Program-made: the position numbers and the translations under genes
The notes under the pieces: generated by a model
The model's database searches: none
The model's input: only the letters and a program-made list of their open reading frames with translations
What the model was told of the DNA's origin: nothing
Assembly: GCA_963995525.1 (NCBI GenBank)
Contig: OZ023214.1
Span: 40,726,135 to 40,790,134, forward strand
Direction: 5' to 3'
Length of the DNA stretch: 64,000 bases
Source: Escarpia spicata
Lineage: Eukaryota; Annelida; Polychaeta; Sabellida; Siboglinidae
Shown: piece after piece, positions 1 through 11,080 of the stretch
Layout of the letters: each line of letters begins with the position of its first letter
Numbering within the stretch: position 1 is the stretch's first letter

Positions 1-433
1 GTGAATAAATATCTTGTGTGTTGTTTTCCATGGGCATGGCCAACCACGCAAAGGTCACATTGTTATACATGTATATAATATGTATATATATATACATATA
101 TATATATATATAGCTACCAACAATTTAACAAATATATTATATACATGTATAACAATGACATCTTGTGATTATAAGCAGACTTCTGACACATAATTATTTT
201 TACATACCCTTGAAAATTTAAAACTCCCATTTGCTTGTTTTCCATGGAGTTTGGGTAAACAATAATATAAGAATTCCTGATTGGCGTTCTAAGCGATAGA
301 AACAACATTTTACCCGTCGTGATTACCCAATTCTTAAGAGCGGAAATTATTTGGCATGACACCTACCAGCCTCGACCTCCGCGGTGTCCTCTGCGTTACG
401 TAGTTCGGTGGTGTTGTGATCACGGCAGGAAAA
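1..433. other. Upstream flank of Rieske copy A
   Basis: AT-rich non-coding DNA with an alternating TA tract at about 78-113. It should hold the promoter and 5' UTR of copy A, but I see no TATA box or initiator that I would call with confidence. The only reading frames here are short and have no recognisable content. Confidence 0.4.
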
Positions 434-659
434 ATGTTGAGTTTTGCCGTAAGATCAACTTCGGCTCTTGCGCCAGCGTTTTCGGCAACAAATCAAGTTG
501 TTGCCTCAACGCTGAGACCACTTATACCTGCCTTTGTGCAGAAAGGGCAACAGATTTTCGTGCAGACCCCGGCCGAGGGAAAAACGTCCGACGCCCTGTT
601 CACTTTGTTGCCACAAGGGGGGTGCTTGAATGCCCAAGCCAGGTCTACAGTCGTATCAA
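434..659 (+). CDS. UQCRFS1: Copy A exon 1: mitochondrial presequence
   Basis: Starts at the ATG in context GGAAAAATGTTG and ends before the donor GTATGT at 660. It encodes 75 residues rich in Ser, Ala and Gln, and leaves a single base (phase 1). In animals this cleaved presequence is retained in complex III as a small subunit. It has no visible similarity to exon 1 of copies B and C. Confidence 0.85.
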
Positions 660-3600
660 GTATGTATACACATTTGAGCTATTCTTGAGATTAATATTGA
701 CAGACGTTAGGTCAGTCGATTAAATCCAATTTCGAATTGTCGGGACACGGCAGTGCTCGTGCAATTTTGTACGGTCATACACTCTATTTTCGTCCATGGC
801 GATAATCCGTAGTATTTGTTAAAACGTCACACAGTGACAGTCACGACTTCTGTAAGTCTGTAAACCTAAAGGTTGTGAAGGCTGTGCCTTGGCCTGGGAA
901 TGGAGGAAGTTTGAATAATACACCGAATACTATCAGGAGAGAGGTGGTGACCAGTAGAATAATATATGAAATGGTTACCCATGAAATTATAAAATTGAAA
1001 TAAAGCTAAATAAAATGTTAACGTATAGCAAACAATCCTTGTTGTCTGCTCAGTGGCAGTGATGGCTGTTGCAAGTGCAGATTAACCATTTCAATGTGAG
1101 ATCCCATAGCACTCACCGGCTTTGATGCGTAGCGCTACATGTAGTACATGACGCATGGTGCTATTGCGCGTGCGCAAACAAAAACCAGAAAACAGGCAAA
1201 CTTTGACGGTTTCAGTGTTGCTTACAAGTTACATGTTGGATCGCTGGTGATAAACGCAGTTGTATTCTAGTATTCTATGTCGCCAGTATAACATTGAGTG
1301 TTCAGCATTGTTAACAGTTATGGGACTAGCAACATGGATTCAAGATACGCTCACTGACATCTGACAGCACACGCGGGGTGTTTATTTCTCCCCTTCCCCC
1401 AAACTGGCAAAAGCACACACACCTCGAAAGTGTAGCCATGTACTATTATAGTTGTAGTTGTACCTTTTTAGGTGTAGTAAATCCGAGGAAAGGCTTCACC
1501 AACTACTACTGGTGCTGGGCTCCTGAAACCTAGGGACAGTTTATTGACCTTACTGTAACTAGGGATATTGATGAAAATGTCAGATTGCATATCCATTTCA
1601 TTGCACGTTGTAAATTTGTGCACTCGTTTTTCTATTTGACTTCTTCGGTGAATGTGTATGCTAAGTTGACAGCTACAACTGCTAATAAACCTTGTTGGCA
1701 TGCCATCATTCAGTGTACGCCTTATGTTTGAGAAGAAAATGACACAATAGAGTGTTGGAATTTTGCGTCGAAATGTTCGCACACAAATGCAATCGACCAA
1801 GAGGTGGCAACTTCAATGGTCGCTAATTATAAGTCGTTAATGTTGCAAATAAATATTTATACTATTTCACACCAAATAGATGTAAAATAATGTAATTTTA
1901 TTCCGTTTGTTGACATTCCTATGGCAGCGTAGCCTATTAATGAGCACATTTGCTAAACTGTCTGTGATGTATTGATTGCCTACTTGGTCTGAATAAAGTA
2001 TTATATGTATTGCTATCAACTTATTAAAGGGGCACTGTATAGATTGCGCTATTCCACGGCAGAAGTATTTTGTTGGCCGAAGCTTGGCATCTGTGGTATT
2101 TATAGAACAGTGTGGTGCAGACGATATGTTTGCCGTCGTCAGTTCTCGGGAACACAAGACAAGCGTGCGCTGAATCTAGTGATTGTGTTGTTGACAAGGA
2201 TTTATTTAGTGTTGTTAGTTTGCAACAGCATATGTCATAAATAAATCCTTATCAACATATAATCACTAAATTCAGTGCACGCTTGTCTTGTGTTCCCGAA
2301 AACTAGTGACGGCAAACATATCGCCTGCACGAGACTGTTCTATAAATAGCCACAGATGCCAAGCGTCTGTCGACAAAATACTTCTGTTGTTGAATAACGC
2401 AATCTATACAATGCCCCTTTAATATTATAGAGGTTATAAAAAGTTACTCAGATTGACGATACTAATTATTGTAACGTAACTGGTTGGTACTGACAGCCTA
2501 ATTATGTATAATTAATTCACAATTGCCCATAACACCAAAACTATTAATAACATGTATGTGCATTAGATGATGTTAATTATTTCATAATAGAGACCATTTT
2601 GTTAACAATTTATTTCTACTCAATCGATGACATAACTGTTAGTACCTTAGAATATCCACGAATGCACACACACACACACTATGGCCAAGATCCGTCCACC
2701 CGTCATTTGGACGGATAGAATTCAAAAATTGATTGTGGACAGGTCGCCGGGATGGCCCTTCCATATCTGTCCATGCCATTTTTACGACGTCACTAAAACT
2801 GCCGCAAAGCCAGTTAAAAAATCTATGGAGATTGGTTAAAAAAAAGACCACCCGGATCGCCTGGCCAGCTGCCTGACACCCTCCAGAAACCAATTAAGGC
2901 CTCGACTTGCTAGGGTAATTGTCACCTAACCGATTGCTTGAAGCCAACACTGGCGTAGACTAAAATAATCCTACGTGAGGTCAACGTCAGGGCAGGGAGA
3001 TACAATAAACACTTGTCGATTACGACGAGACTCGGTTGGATGGTTTAGTGAACTGATTGGGTGATGTTACAACTGGATCTGGTCAACTGGCCAGATCTGG
3101 TGCTAAACTATGACATGCCACTGGTCACGCAGCCCTTACAGTTACATCGTTCAGTCCGCGTTAAATATTACATATTTAATATCATTGGATCAACAACATT
3201 TTACAATGGTATAACGTTTTTAGAAGTATTCCTTTATTTGATAAACTTATCGTCCATGATTTAGTGAAAATGCGCGCCAAAAATTTCATGCTGACGGCGC
3301 GTCGTGAAGGTACAGTTTTCACAAACACAGGTCGCAGCAAATCGAAAACCCATACTTGTAAACATATTTGAATCGTCATGATTTTTAGTCAACCGATGAG
3401 GAGATGTGTTGATCTTCACTGCTGACGTTTATCGAAATTGATGCCGTCAGATAAACGAAAGTTACGATGAGCTGAAGTGTAAACACGTCGGTTTACCCGA
3501 TATACTTCATGCATCAATGTTGCCATTTGTTAGTTTTCCACTATTCAAATTAAGCATTTTGTGTGATAATTGAACATGATTTACAAGTGTGCGGAAACTA

Positions 3601-6600
3601 GGTTTTGTTCGACAATGTCGCATCATTTTTAACAGGATTGCGATAAATGTAGCTGCAGCGACTGTGCTAGATTTAGGTTACGTCTGCGCTATTTTTTAGC
3701 GCGTTGTCGTGGCGACTCCCACTCATCCCGCTTTGTTTGGTCGTCGCGTGCGTGGTCTAGCCAATAAAATTAATTAATGTTTTAAATGATTTCTAGTTTA
3801 ACAATTGAAACATTCACAGCAACACGAATACTCAATGTTTTAATTAATAGCTAACTTATTATGGATCAAAACATGGCCATTACATGGCGACTTATTTAAA
3901 AAATATTTATCAATCTAATATTTTGTTTTAAAAATTAAACAAAATCGAACTATAGTATTTCTAATATTATGATATGGTACTTGTACAACAAAAACATCCA
4001 ATGCTTTAAAATTCCAAATATTACCTTTCATAGTCCATTATACCTTGTATACAATTTGTATATACACATTTTCATTGCATATAAAAATTGGGATTCCACA
4101 TTAAATATGTTTGCTAATTAGTTATAATTTTGTTAGTAATTTTGCAAATTGTGACAACTAAATGTGTTATAATGAAACAACTTATATGTGCTGTATTGTA
4201 AGTGGCATTAAAATGTGAATCACATGCTTTGAAAAAAATATACATACAAATTAGGAATTTTCATTCAATAGCAGGTACAGTAAAACCTGTCTTAGTGGCC
4301 ACCTATCCATAACGATAACCTGGATATAACGGTCACTTTTTAAAGTCCCGAATGACTAAAGTATTTAACCAGCGTAATATTAATATTTAGTTTATATAGC
4401 GCCATGTCTATTAATGTTCGTAGCACTGTACATAAAAATAACCAAGTAATACAAATGCACTGTACATAATTAAAATGCAAAAAAAAACATCACGTCACTG
4501 GCGGTATGTATTATAAGTATCAGGTATAATTATCAGAAATACAGATTTGCTGGTCATATCATATGTTGCAAGCATAATCAAACTGGGCGACCACATGTGT
4601 CAGTTTCAAACAAACTTTGAACAAAGGAAGGCCGCAATATTGCAATTTGCAGCAATCATAATTTATTACTATTAGCTATGTATTCGAATATCTTTCTACG
4701 ATTGCAGAACACAGTTTCATCACAGGGCTGTCATTTTCTAATAGTTTATTTGTTGAAAAGGCGCGGAGGCTGCCATGTGTACTGTTGTGCGACGTGTTTG
4801 TTTGCCCATGTTTTCAGCAGTTCCGCACACATGCTACAAATAGAAAATTTGTACTTACATAATTTTTTCCAACATCTGAACTTAACATTGTTGTTAATGT
4901 TTCAAGTAGTTTTCATAATGGTGGCAAGTTCGATAACATTGACAGGTCAAATGCAGTTTACTAAATGTATATTGTTAATTTGTTATTGCAGTGATATAGA
5001 TTTCCATCAGCTGAAGATGAAGGAAAGCAACATTTAATTAATCAGTTACTAACATTTACTGTTTGTTGATTACATTTATTTCCATAACATGTTAATTTAC
5101 AATTACTGTGTTGTTTGTTATGGATTGTTTACTTGGTTACATAGTTGTAAAATGTTGCTTAATTTATTTGTGTAATATGTGTTTCAGATCATAATTATAT
5201 ATATATTTATATATATATTATTTGTAGTACAGTTGCATTGTTTGGTTGTTTAATAGTTACATTAACTTACATTTAAAAAACTCTTGATGACAATTTTGTT
5301 GAAGTACTTATTATAATAAGGAAAACAACCCAACTAAATGTCTTATAAGTTTTATATGCATATTTACAGTTCACAAACTTGTATGAAAATGTCTTTAGTC
5401 ATAATTTTATTGCGATTATTAATGTTTTCAGAGTAAACCTGAGCCATACATTAGTTTTTGTTGCCATTAATGTTTGATCTAGTGTGTGACATGTTCCAAT
5501 ATTTGATTTAAAATAAGCTATTGTTGGGCCTTATGACATTAGAAACTTAGCATGTGGCCATTGCATTATAAACATTTAACTAGATAGCGACTTCATCATT
5601 CTACAGTTGAATGACATTTAATCACAATTATAATCATGTATTTGATTTCTAACAACATCCACCTAGTATTTTTCATACTGTTTATAAATATAGTGACCTG
5701 GAATAATTTGTGGTTTCAGATTTCAACCAGGTGCGCTTTGCACATACTGATCTGCAGGTTCCCGACTTCAGCTACTACAGGCGTGATGGCACGAAAGCAG
5801 TCAAAGGGCCCACTCAGAACAGTGAAGCACGTAAAGCCTTCACCTACATGATGCTCGCAGGTTTGTGTATTTTTGTTTTTTATATTTTCCAGGGCATCAG
5901 GCACATGTCTGTCTTTCGGAATTTAACTAAATAATTTTTCTTTGGTGTTTTTGTTTGTTTATACCATACTAATATTATTATGAGGAAAATTTGTGTCTGT
6001 TTAATTATTAATGCTTCAGGGATTTTGGGTCTCTGTTTCATGCTATGAATATAACTTTAATGATTTATGTTATTAAGGTAATGTATATGTCCAACATTTT
6101 GACTATTAATTTTTATTGTTGAAATAAATTATCATTGTTAAATATCATGTCGTTAATAAAAAAAATGTTGGTTAAATATGTATGTCTTACACAGGAAACT
6201 TAATAATATCATTGTTGTAATTTCAGATCTGATTTGGACCAATAATTGTAGATATCCTGCATTTAAAATACCTATGAAATATAACACATGAACTCTTCCA
6301 CAGTATAGACAATGCCGAAGCCAATACCAATTTTTGAGTTTAGTTTGTGATGGATTTGATGTGTTCTTCTACTTGCAGCCAGCTGTGTGCCGGCAACTTA
6401 CGGCGCTAAGGCAATGGTGGTTGAGTTCGTGTCGAGCATGAGCGCCTCTGCTGACGTTCTCGCCTTGGCGAAGATCGAAGTGAATCTGGCTGATATCCCA
6501 GAGGGCAAGAATGTCACGTTCAAGTGGAGGAACAAGCCCCTGTTCATTCGCCACCGACCAGCGGAAGAGATTGCCCGCGAGGAAGCCGTCCCTCTGTCTG

Positions 6601-8649
6601 ACCTGCGTGACCAGGAGACAGACAGTCAGCGCGTCCAGAAGGCAGAGTGGCTCATTGTGCTTGGCATCTGCACACATTTAGGTGAGGTGTCTGTTTAAGG
6701 TAGCTGCACCGGGTATCGTGTCAGTTGATTTCTAAATTGTTTTCATTTCAGAATATTAGTAGGTGTCAGTATGAACATGTGTACTATTAAAAAAACCAAG
6801 GCACTATCACCATATGTCACCAATCAGTCCTTTAAAAACTAGTATTTTTAGTGTGTCTGTGGAAAGTCCCTTTTCAGATTCTTGGAAACTGACGATGTTT
6901 CCATAGTGACGATCACATGTACGTCAGCCCAGTTCAAACATAAATTCATTCACCACGAATGCAGATCATATAGTCTGGTTATTCTCATGCCACTATGCTG
7001 TTGTATTATAATTACCTAAATGCATCACGCTGTCAAATCACCAAATACTGGCGGTAGTTTTGTTTATTCTCCGATAATGCCCGACCTCAGCCGCCATTTG
7101 CAATGACACGTGACGGATCCCAGCAGGTGTCAATCAGTCTTGTCTACCACAACAAGTTCGACACATGGCCCTTCGTAACACAATATCATGAGACAACTTG
7201 GTGGGAAAACCTTGGGGGGAAATCTCAGTAATAGAAGTGTCTGTCAAATTGTGTTGAAATAAGCCACATGCCAGTAAAAAAAGTCACATTTCTAAGCATA
7301 AAACAAGCATCTGGTGACACCCTTATAATTGTAACAACCAGGAAGTATTACTTAATGTAACTTTATTTAAAAAAAATACAATACTTACAAAGCCATAACT
7401 TGGCATATGAACTCGACTTGTGTTTACCCAAAATTGCACGGGATGGTTTTTTGTTTGGTGAAGGGGTCGTGCCAAAAATGCAGTACAGATTTTTGCTGTC
7501 TTTCAACATTGTACCAAAATGTTTATGAAGCTGTATCAAACTTAATATGCATTTGTTTACCCCAAAAAATGTATGAATGTCAATAACATGTTTGTATTTA
7601 CACTCATACAAATTTTTCTTTTGGGAGTTTCTCAAAATGAAAAACAAATGCCATTTTAAGGTGATTTTTGACATATTTGTTTAATTGTCTTTAAACACAT
7701 TTAAATATCTCTAAACAACATAAAAAAATTATTGTTTTTGGTCTGAGTATTGTTTAGTATCTGAGGCAAACTCTGAGAAAAGATGGTTAGCTTATCTTCA
7801 AAACTTATATTAGAAATGATTAATTCAAAAGAAGCATATAATAGCCGGTGCAGCCACCTTAACTGTTGGAGAATGTGTGCGTTCTTGTTGTTTTTAATCC
7901 AAATCCTGTTAGTGTGAGCAAATATATGGATAATCTAAGTGATCTCATAAGATAGAATTGATGAAGACGGTTCAGTGTTTTTGTCAAGAGAATGGTGGAA
8001 TGTGCATTTTTATTGTTTCTAGTTTAAGACGACTACAAGGAGCATTCATAATTTTCTTTTTTTATTATGTACCCAGTGATTATTGCAGTGCAATCTTGAG
8101 AAATGACAATATGTTGACTGGTGAAATGTGTTCAACTTTGGCATGACCTGTGTTCATTTCTTTTCAGGTGGGTACTTTGTACAGTGTTCTTTGTAGTGTT
8201 ATTTTGCCTGCAGTGTGTGGCGATCAAAATTGAATTGTTTTGCCATCTCTGTTTTATAAATTTTAGGGTGATAATTCAAATCATCGGCTAACAGGGAATT
8301 TGGAATAAACGTTACATGTCCTTCCTTCCATACAATGCTTAGCATATCTTTTGAGTTTTGCACACTTATGTGATCACCCCTTAACAATTGCGTAAGTAAC
8401 CTTTAAAAACATTGGGCAAAGGTTTGTCTGTGTTAAACGTGCAAGTGTTTGATTAGTTTATTGACAAACATTACCTCTGTTTCAGGTTGCGTGCCCATTG
8501 CCAATGCTGGCGAGTACGGCGGCTACTACTGCCCCTGTCACGGCTCCCACTACGACGCGTCTGGTCGCATCAGGAAGGGACCAGCACCAACCAACCTAGA
8601 GATCCCTCCCTACATCTTCACAACTGAGACCACCATTACTGTTGGTTAA
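434..8649 (+). CDS. UQCRFS1: Rieske iron-sulfur protein of complex III, copy A (canonical)
   Basis: Catalytic [2Fe-2S] subunit of the mitochondrial cytochrome bc1 complex, which takes an electron from ubiquinol and passes it to cytochrome c1. Coding exons are 434-659, 5720-5860, 6379-6681 and 8486-8649; they join in phase to 277 aa, close to the usual animal length. Residues 1-75 are an Arg/Ser/Ala-rich presequence without acidic residues near its start. Exon 2 has the [10 protein letters not shown] mature N-terminus. Exon 3 has the membrane anchor, the flexible hinge SASADVLA and the start of the soluble domain. Box I is CTHLGC and box II is CPCHGSHYD, with all four cluster ligands and both disulfide cysteines; the GPAP proline loop follows. 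All introns have GT/AG borders and phase 1. It is the first of three tandem copies and the one most like the textbook protein, so it is probably the housekeeping gene. Confidence 0.96.
660..5719 (+). other. Copy A intron 1
   Basis: A 5-kb intron. Apart from the palindromic element at 2024-2422 it holds AT-rich unique-looking DNA. At about 4276-4340 there is a short stretch (ACAGTAAAACCTGTC followed by GGTCACT-type sequence) that resembles one end of a pogo/Tc1-type miniature transposon; the other end is not visible. The open frame at 4678-5037 has no recognisable domain. Confidence 0.6.
2024..2422. repeat. Palindromic miniature transposon (foldback MITE)
   Basis: The two halves are inverted copies of each other. 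The ends read TTAAAGGGGCACTGTATAGA and, on the other side, the complement of TTAAAGGGGCATTGTATAGA. The arms extend about 180 bp inward with scattered mismatches, and the centre is near 2220. The outer TTAA on both sides could be a piggyBac-type target duplication or part of the repeat. There is no coding capacity; it lies in intron 1 of copy A. Confidence 0.8.
5720..5860 (+). CDS. UQCRFS1: Copy A exon 2: mature N-terminus
   Basis: Acceptor TTTCAG before 5720, donor GTTTGT at 5861. It encodes [19 protein letters not shown] followed by a short charged linker and FTYMMLA, the start of the membrane segment. The likely presequence cleavage point lies just before the AHTD stretch. Confidence 0.93.
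5861..6378 (+). other. Copy A intron 2
   Basis: A 518-bp AT-rich intron with a normal donor and acceptor. I see nothing else in it. Confidence 0.7.
6379..6681 (+). CDS. UQCRFS1: Copy A exon 3: anchor, hinge and head domain
   Basis: Acceptor TTGCAG, donor GTGAGG. Its 303 nt encode the end of the membrane helix, the hinge [14 protein letters not shown], the DIPEGK strand and the base fold up to CTHLG. The final Gly codon is split by the intron, so the last Cys of box I comes from exon 4. Confidence 0.96.
6682..8485 (+). other. Copy A intron 3
   Basis: A 1.8-kb intron between the two halves of cluster box I. It contains one copy of the dispersed repeat described at 8205-8340 and otherwise AT-rich sequence with no recognisable gene. 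Confidence 0.6.
8205..8340. repeat. Dispersed repeat, unit 1
   Basis: Shares several blocks with 8925-9050 in the same orientation: TTGAATTGT, the ATTTTTAGGGTGAT-like block, and GTTACATGTCCTTCCTT. The two copies sit on either side of copy A exon 4. Family unknown. Confidence 0.6.
8486..8649 (+). CDS. UQCRFS1: Copy A exon 4: cluster box II and C-terminus
   Basis: Acceptor TTTCAG; the exon begins with the split Gly codon and Cys of box I. It contains [25 protein letters not shown] and ends in ITVG followed by TAA. No canonical AATAAA lies in the first 300 bases downstream. Confidence 0.96.
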
Positions 8650-8924
8650 CCACATTCGGGATTGCCCATATGTGTTTTCGCGTCGCACAAGAACAATTGA
8701 TTTGCACTTAGATGTGTGAGTTATCTATCATGTACACTGTGCAATACGCACTGGTGCACGTTGACCCAGGACATTGACTATGATAGGACACTTAATACAA
8801 CTTGCAGGGAATCGTGTCCGAAGATCACAATTGTTGATTTGTGCGTCTGTTTATGTATACATAACTACAATCATGGATATTAAAATCGATGATGTTTGTT
8901 GTAAGTAAGGACAGTAAGGTGCAT

Positions 8925-9050
8925 AAAGAATCTGTTGGACCTTGAATTGTGTTGTCATTTCTGTTTCATTACTTTTAGGGTGATGGTATGAACCGTTAGC
9001 CAACGTTGGATTTGGAAATAATAAATACGTTACATGTCCTTCCTTGGTCA
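8925..9050. repeat. Dispersed repeat, unit 2
   Basis: Second copy of the repeat at 8205-8340, diverged but collinear (CTTTTAGGGTGATGG, then ACGTTACATGTCCTTCCTT). Confidence 0.6.
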
Positions 9051-9290
9051 TAGACGAACCCTTGAATGTTCGTCGTCACCGTCTCAAGCCGTGCAGGCAT
9101 TCTGATGTCTTGCACATGCCCAAGCCTTTCCACTAAATTTTGTTGTGACCCGTCTACTTTCGTCCATGCATTCGCTTCTGCATGTATCCGACGTTGTTTA
9201 ATTACACTCGAACGCTCATCGTCGGTAACCATTCTGCGATGACACAATCATCCACCTTCTTGTTAATCTCCTCCACCAACACCGATGTTC
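8996..9290 (-). mobile_element. Degenerate non-LTR retrotransposon fragment
   Basis: The minus strand reads VIKQRRIHAEANAWTKVDG and then RMPARLETVT. This resembles the region after the reverse transcriptase core of RTE-like elements, where an RRIxAxxNAW-type motif is common. The frame is short and broken on both sides. This is resemblance judged by eye only. Confidence 0.35.
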
Positions 9291-9531
9291 AACTCTTTTG
9301 ATCAACTCACACCATTTACGTACGCTCTAGGCTCATACTTTGTTCAAGCATCCCGAACACCTTCCATTCCTCCAACGTCTCTTGTCATTTATATTTGTTC
9401 TCTGCTACTCCGGCCAGGTCTGCATTCGTTGTCTTGATGTGTACTCTGTAGGTCTCTGTGGTGATGAACGGTGCAGGGCTAAGCATACTCCCTTACCTCA
9501 TACTGGTGTTAACCACTTGAAACCCATGTGA

Positions 9532-11080
9532 CATACACATGCATGCGCACATACAGTTACCTTTGCCCCATGGTTTCGCCTATTGGTATGGAGTCATTAA
9601 CTAGCAAATAAAACATTTCAACGTTGAACCAGCATTAAATACCACAAAGAAACTCGCGTCTCTCGTTACATATTGATGCCAGGAACCAAGGAGACACATA
9701 GTGACTGTGACGTAACTTACAAAATGTCCGCGATGATAACTCTCGCGTACTTGTGGTAGTTACGGCGACGTCACAACGTGGACGAATGAATGTTTTATTT
9801 CCACAGTCAACTCGTACATGTGTTTATAACAATATTTTACATTTGTGGAAATGGAGAGAGTTGAAGTGTAATACTTATTACAACGTAGTTGTCATACAAG
9901 ATATACACGAAAGTGTTTGATGTAACTAAACCTCTCGAAATTGTCATCATACATGACATACACGAAATAACTAAACTCTCGCGTAGTTGTGGCAGTTCTG
10001 ATGACGTCTCAACGTAGTTGTAGTACACGTAAATATCGGTTTCATTAATCAAAGTGAAAGGAATGTAGCACACGTACTGTGCTTACAGTCCCTCAGTTGT
10101 CCACGATTGTTTTGTTGCAACGGCATATTATTTTTTCACAACTGACCTTCCAACCGTTGAACGGAATATAGACACGGAGTCACAACCCATCCCATGTCTT
10201 CATGTTCAGTAACCGCGAAAACATGGATTGTTATCTCGGTGAGCCTTAAATGGACCGATGTATGGATGACGCGCACTTGTACTTAATTATTATAAAACAT
10301 TGTCACCATTAATATTATTGCATGCAAATGTGAATTATCTAGTATAATGTTAGGGGTCATCCACGAAATATGTCATGCTTAGGGGATTGTGGGGTCTATG
10401 GACAGGCGAGACGAACCTTTACACGAGGGTGTGGGGCTCTCTGGGTAAGCGTTACGTAATGCACTTTTTCACTTTTTAAATGTTGGCTCGTCGAGTTGTC
10501 GATAATACTTATATAGGACCTAAGCTAGCATTGCTTGTTCAGTCAGTTTTTGGTAGATTTCAACATAATTCCCACGAAAACCCAGCAACACCCTATTACT
10601 GTTGCTACTTTTATTTTACTTGTAAACAACTAATCAGACTAAATTAGTATATCCAGTGTATCAACGCAACGAATGTTAGGCCTACGTGTGAATAACGAAT
10701 TAATTCAGACATGCAACAAATAAGGTGTACGTTCAATATACACATTACTAGGTATGTCTGTAGATGTAACCGTCGTATACTTGTATGGAGGGTGGGGGTC
10801 AGTCCACTCCCGAAAACACAACCATCATGCAGAGCATATCGAAACAGATCTTTGACCAATGTCCTTAACTGCAGTACTCTGCAAAAATGGAAGCGTTCAT
10901 AGTGAAATGGGTCTGGGACGTTGTACAAGACAAAGTTGACCCGAACCAATATCGCTCCATTAAGAAGTCATCCACCACACATGCTCTCGTCTACCTACTG
11001 CACAATTAAGTGTTATACAAGCAGATATGCATCCAAGCAGTTTGCTAGGATACATATACTTTTATAGCGCCTAAATCCAC
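9532..11080. other. Gene-free intergenic stretch
   Basis: No coding region recognised. It contains short tandem similarities around 9700-10040 (variants of CTCGCGTAGTTGTGGCAGTT, CATACACGAAA and GACGTCACAACGTAG). At 10351-10470 there is a dispersed repeat (GGGGTCATCCA ... TCTGGGTAAGCGTTACGTAA) that is also present at 23200-23310. Confidence 0.5.
10351..10470. repeat. Dispersed repeat, copy 1
   Basis: Begins AGGGGTCATCCACGAAATAT and ends near GGTAAGCGTTACGTAATG. The same two end blocks occur in the same orientation at 23200-23310, with a divergent middle. Probably a short DNA-transposon derivative. Confidence 0.55.

Noticed and set aside
319..723. 134-codon plus-strand frame over Rieske copy A exon 1
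   Set aside because: Overlaps the presequence exon in another frame. The exon 1 frame starts with an ATG, joins exon 2 in phase and gives a typical mitochondrial presequence.
4678..5037. 119-codon plus-strand frame in intron 1 of copy A
   Set aside because: No recognisable domain, composition like the surrounding AT-rich intron.
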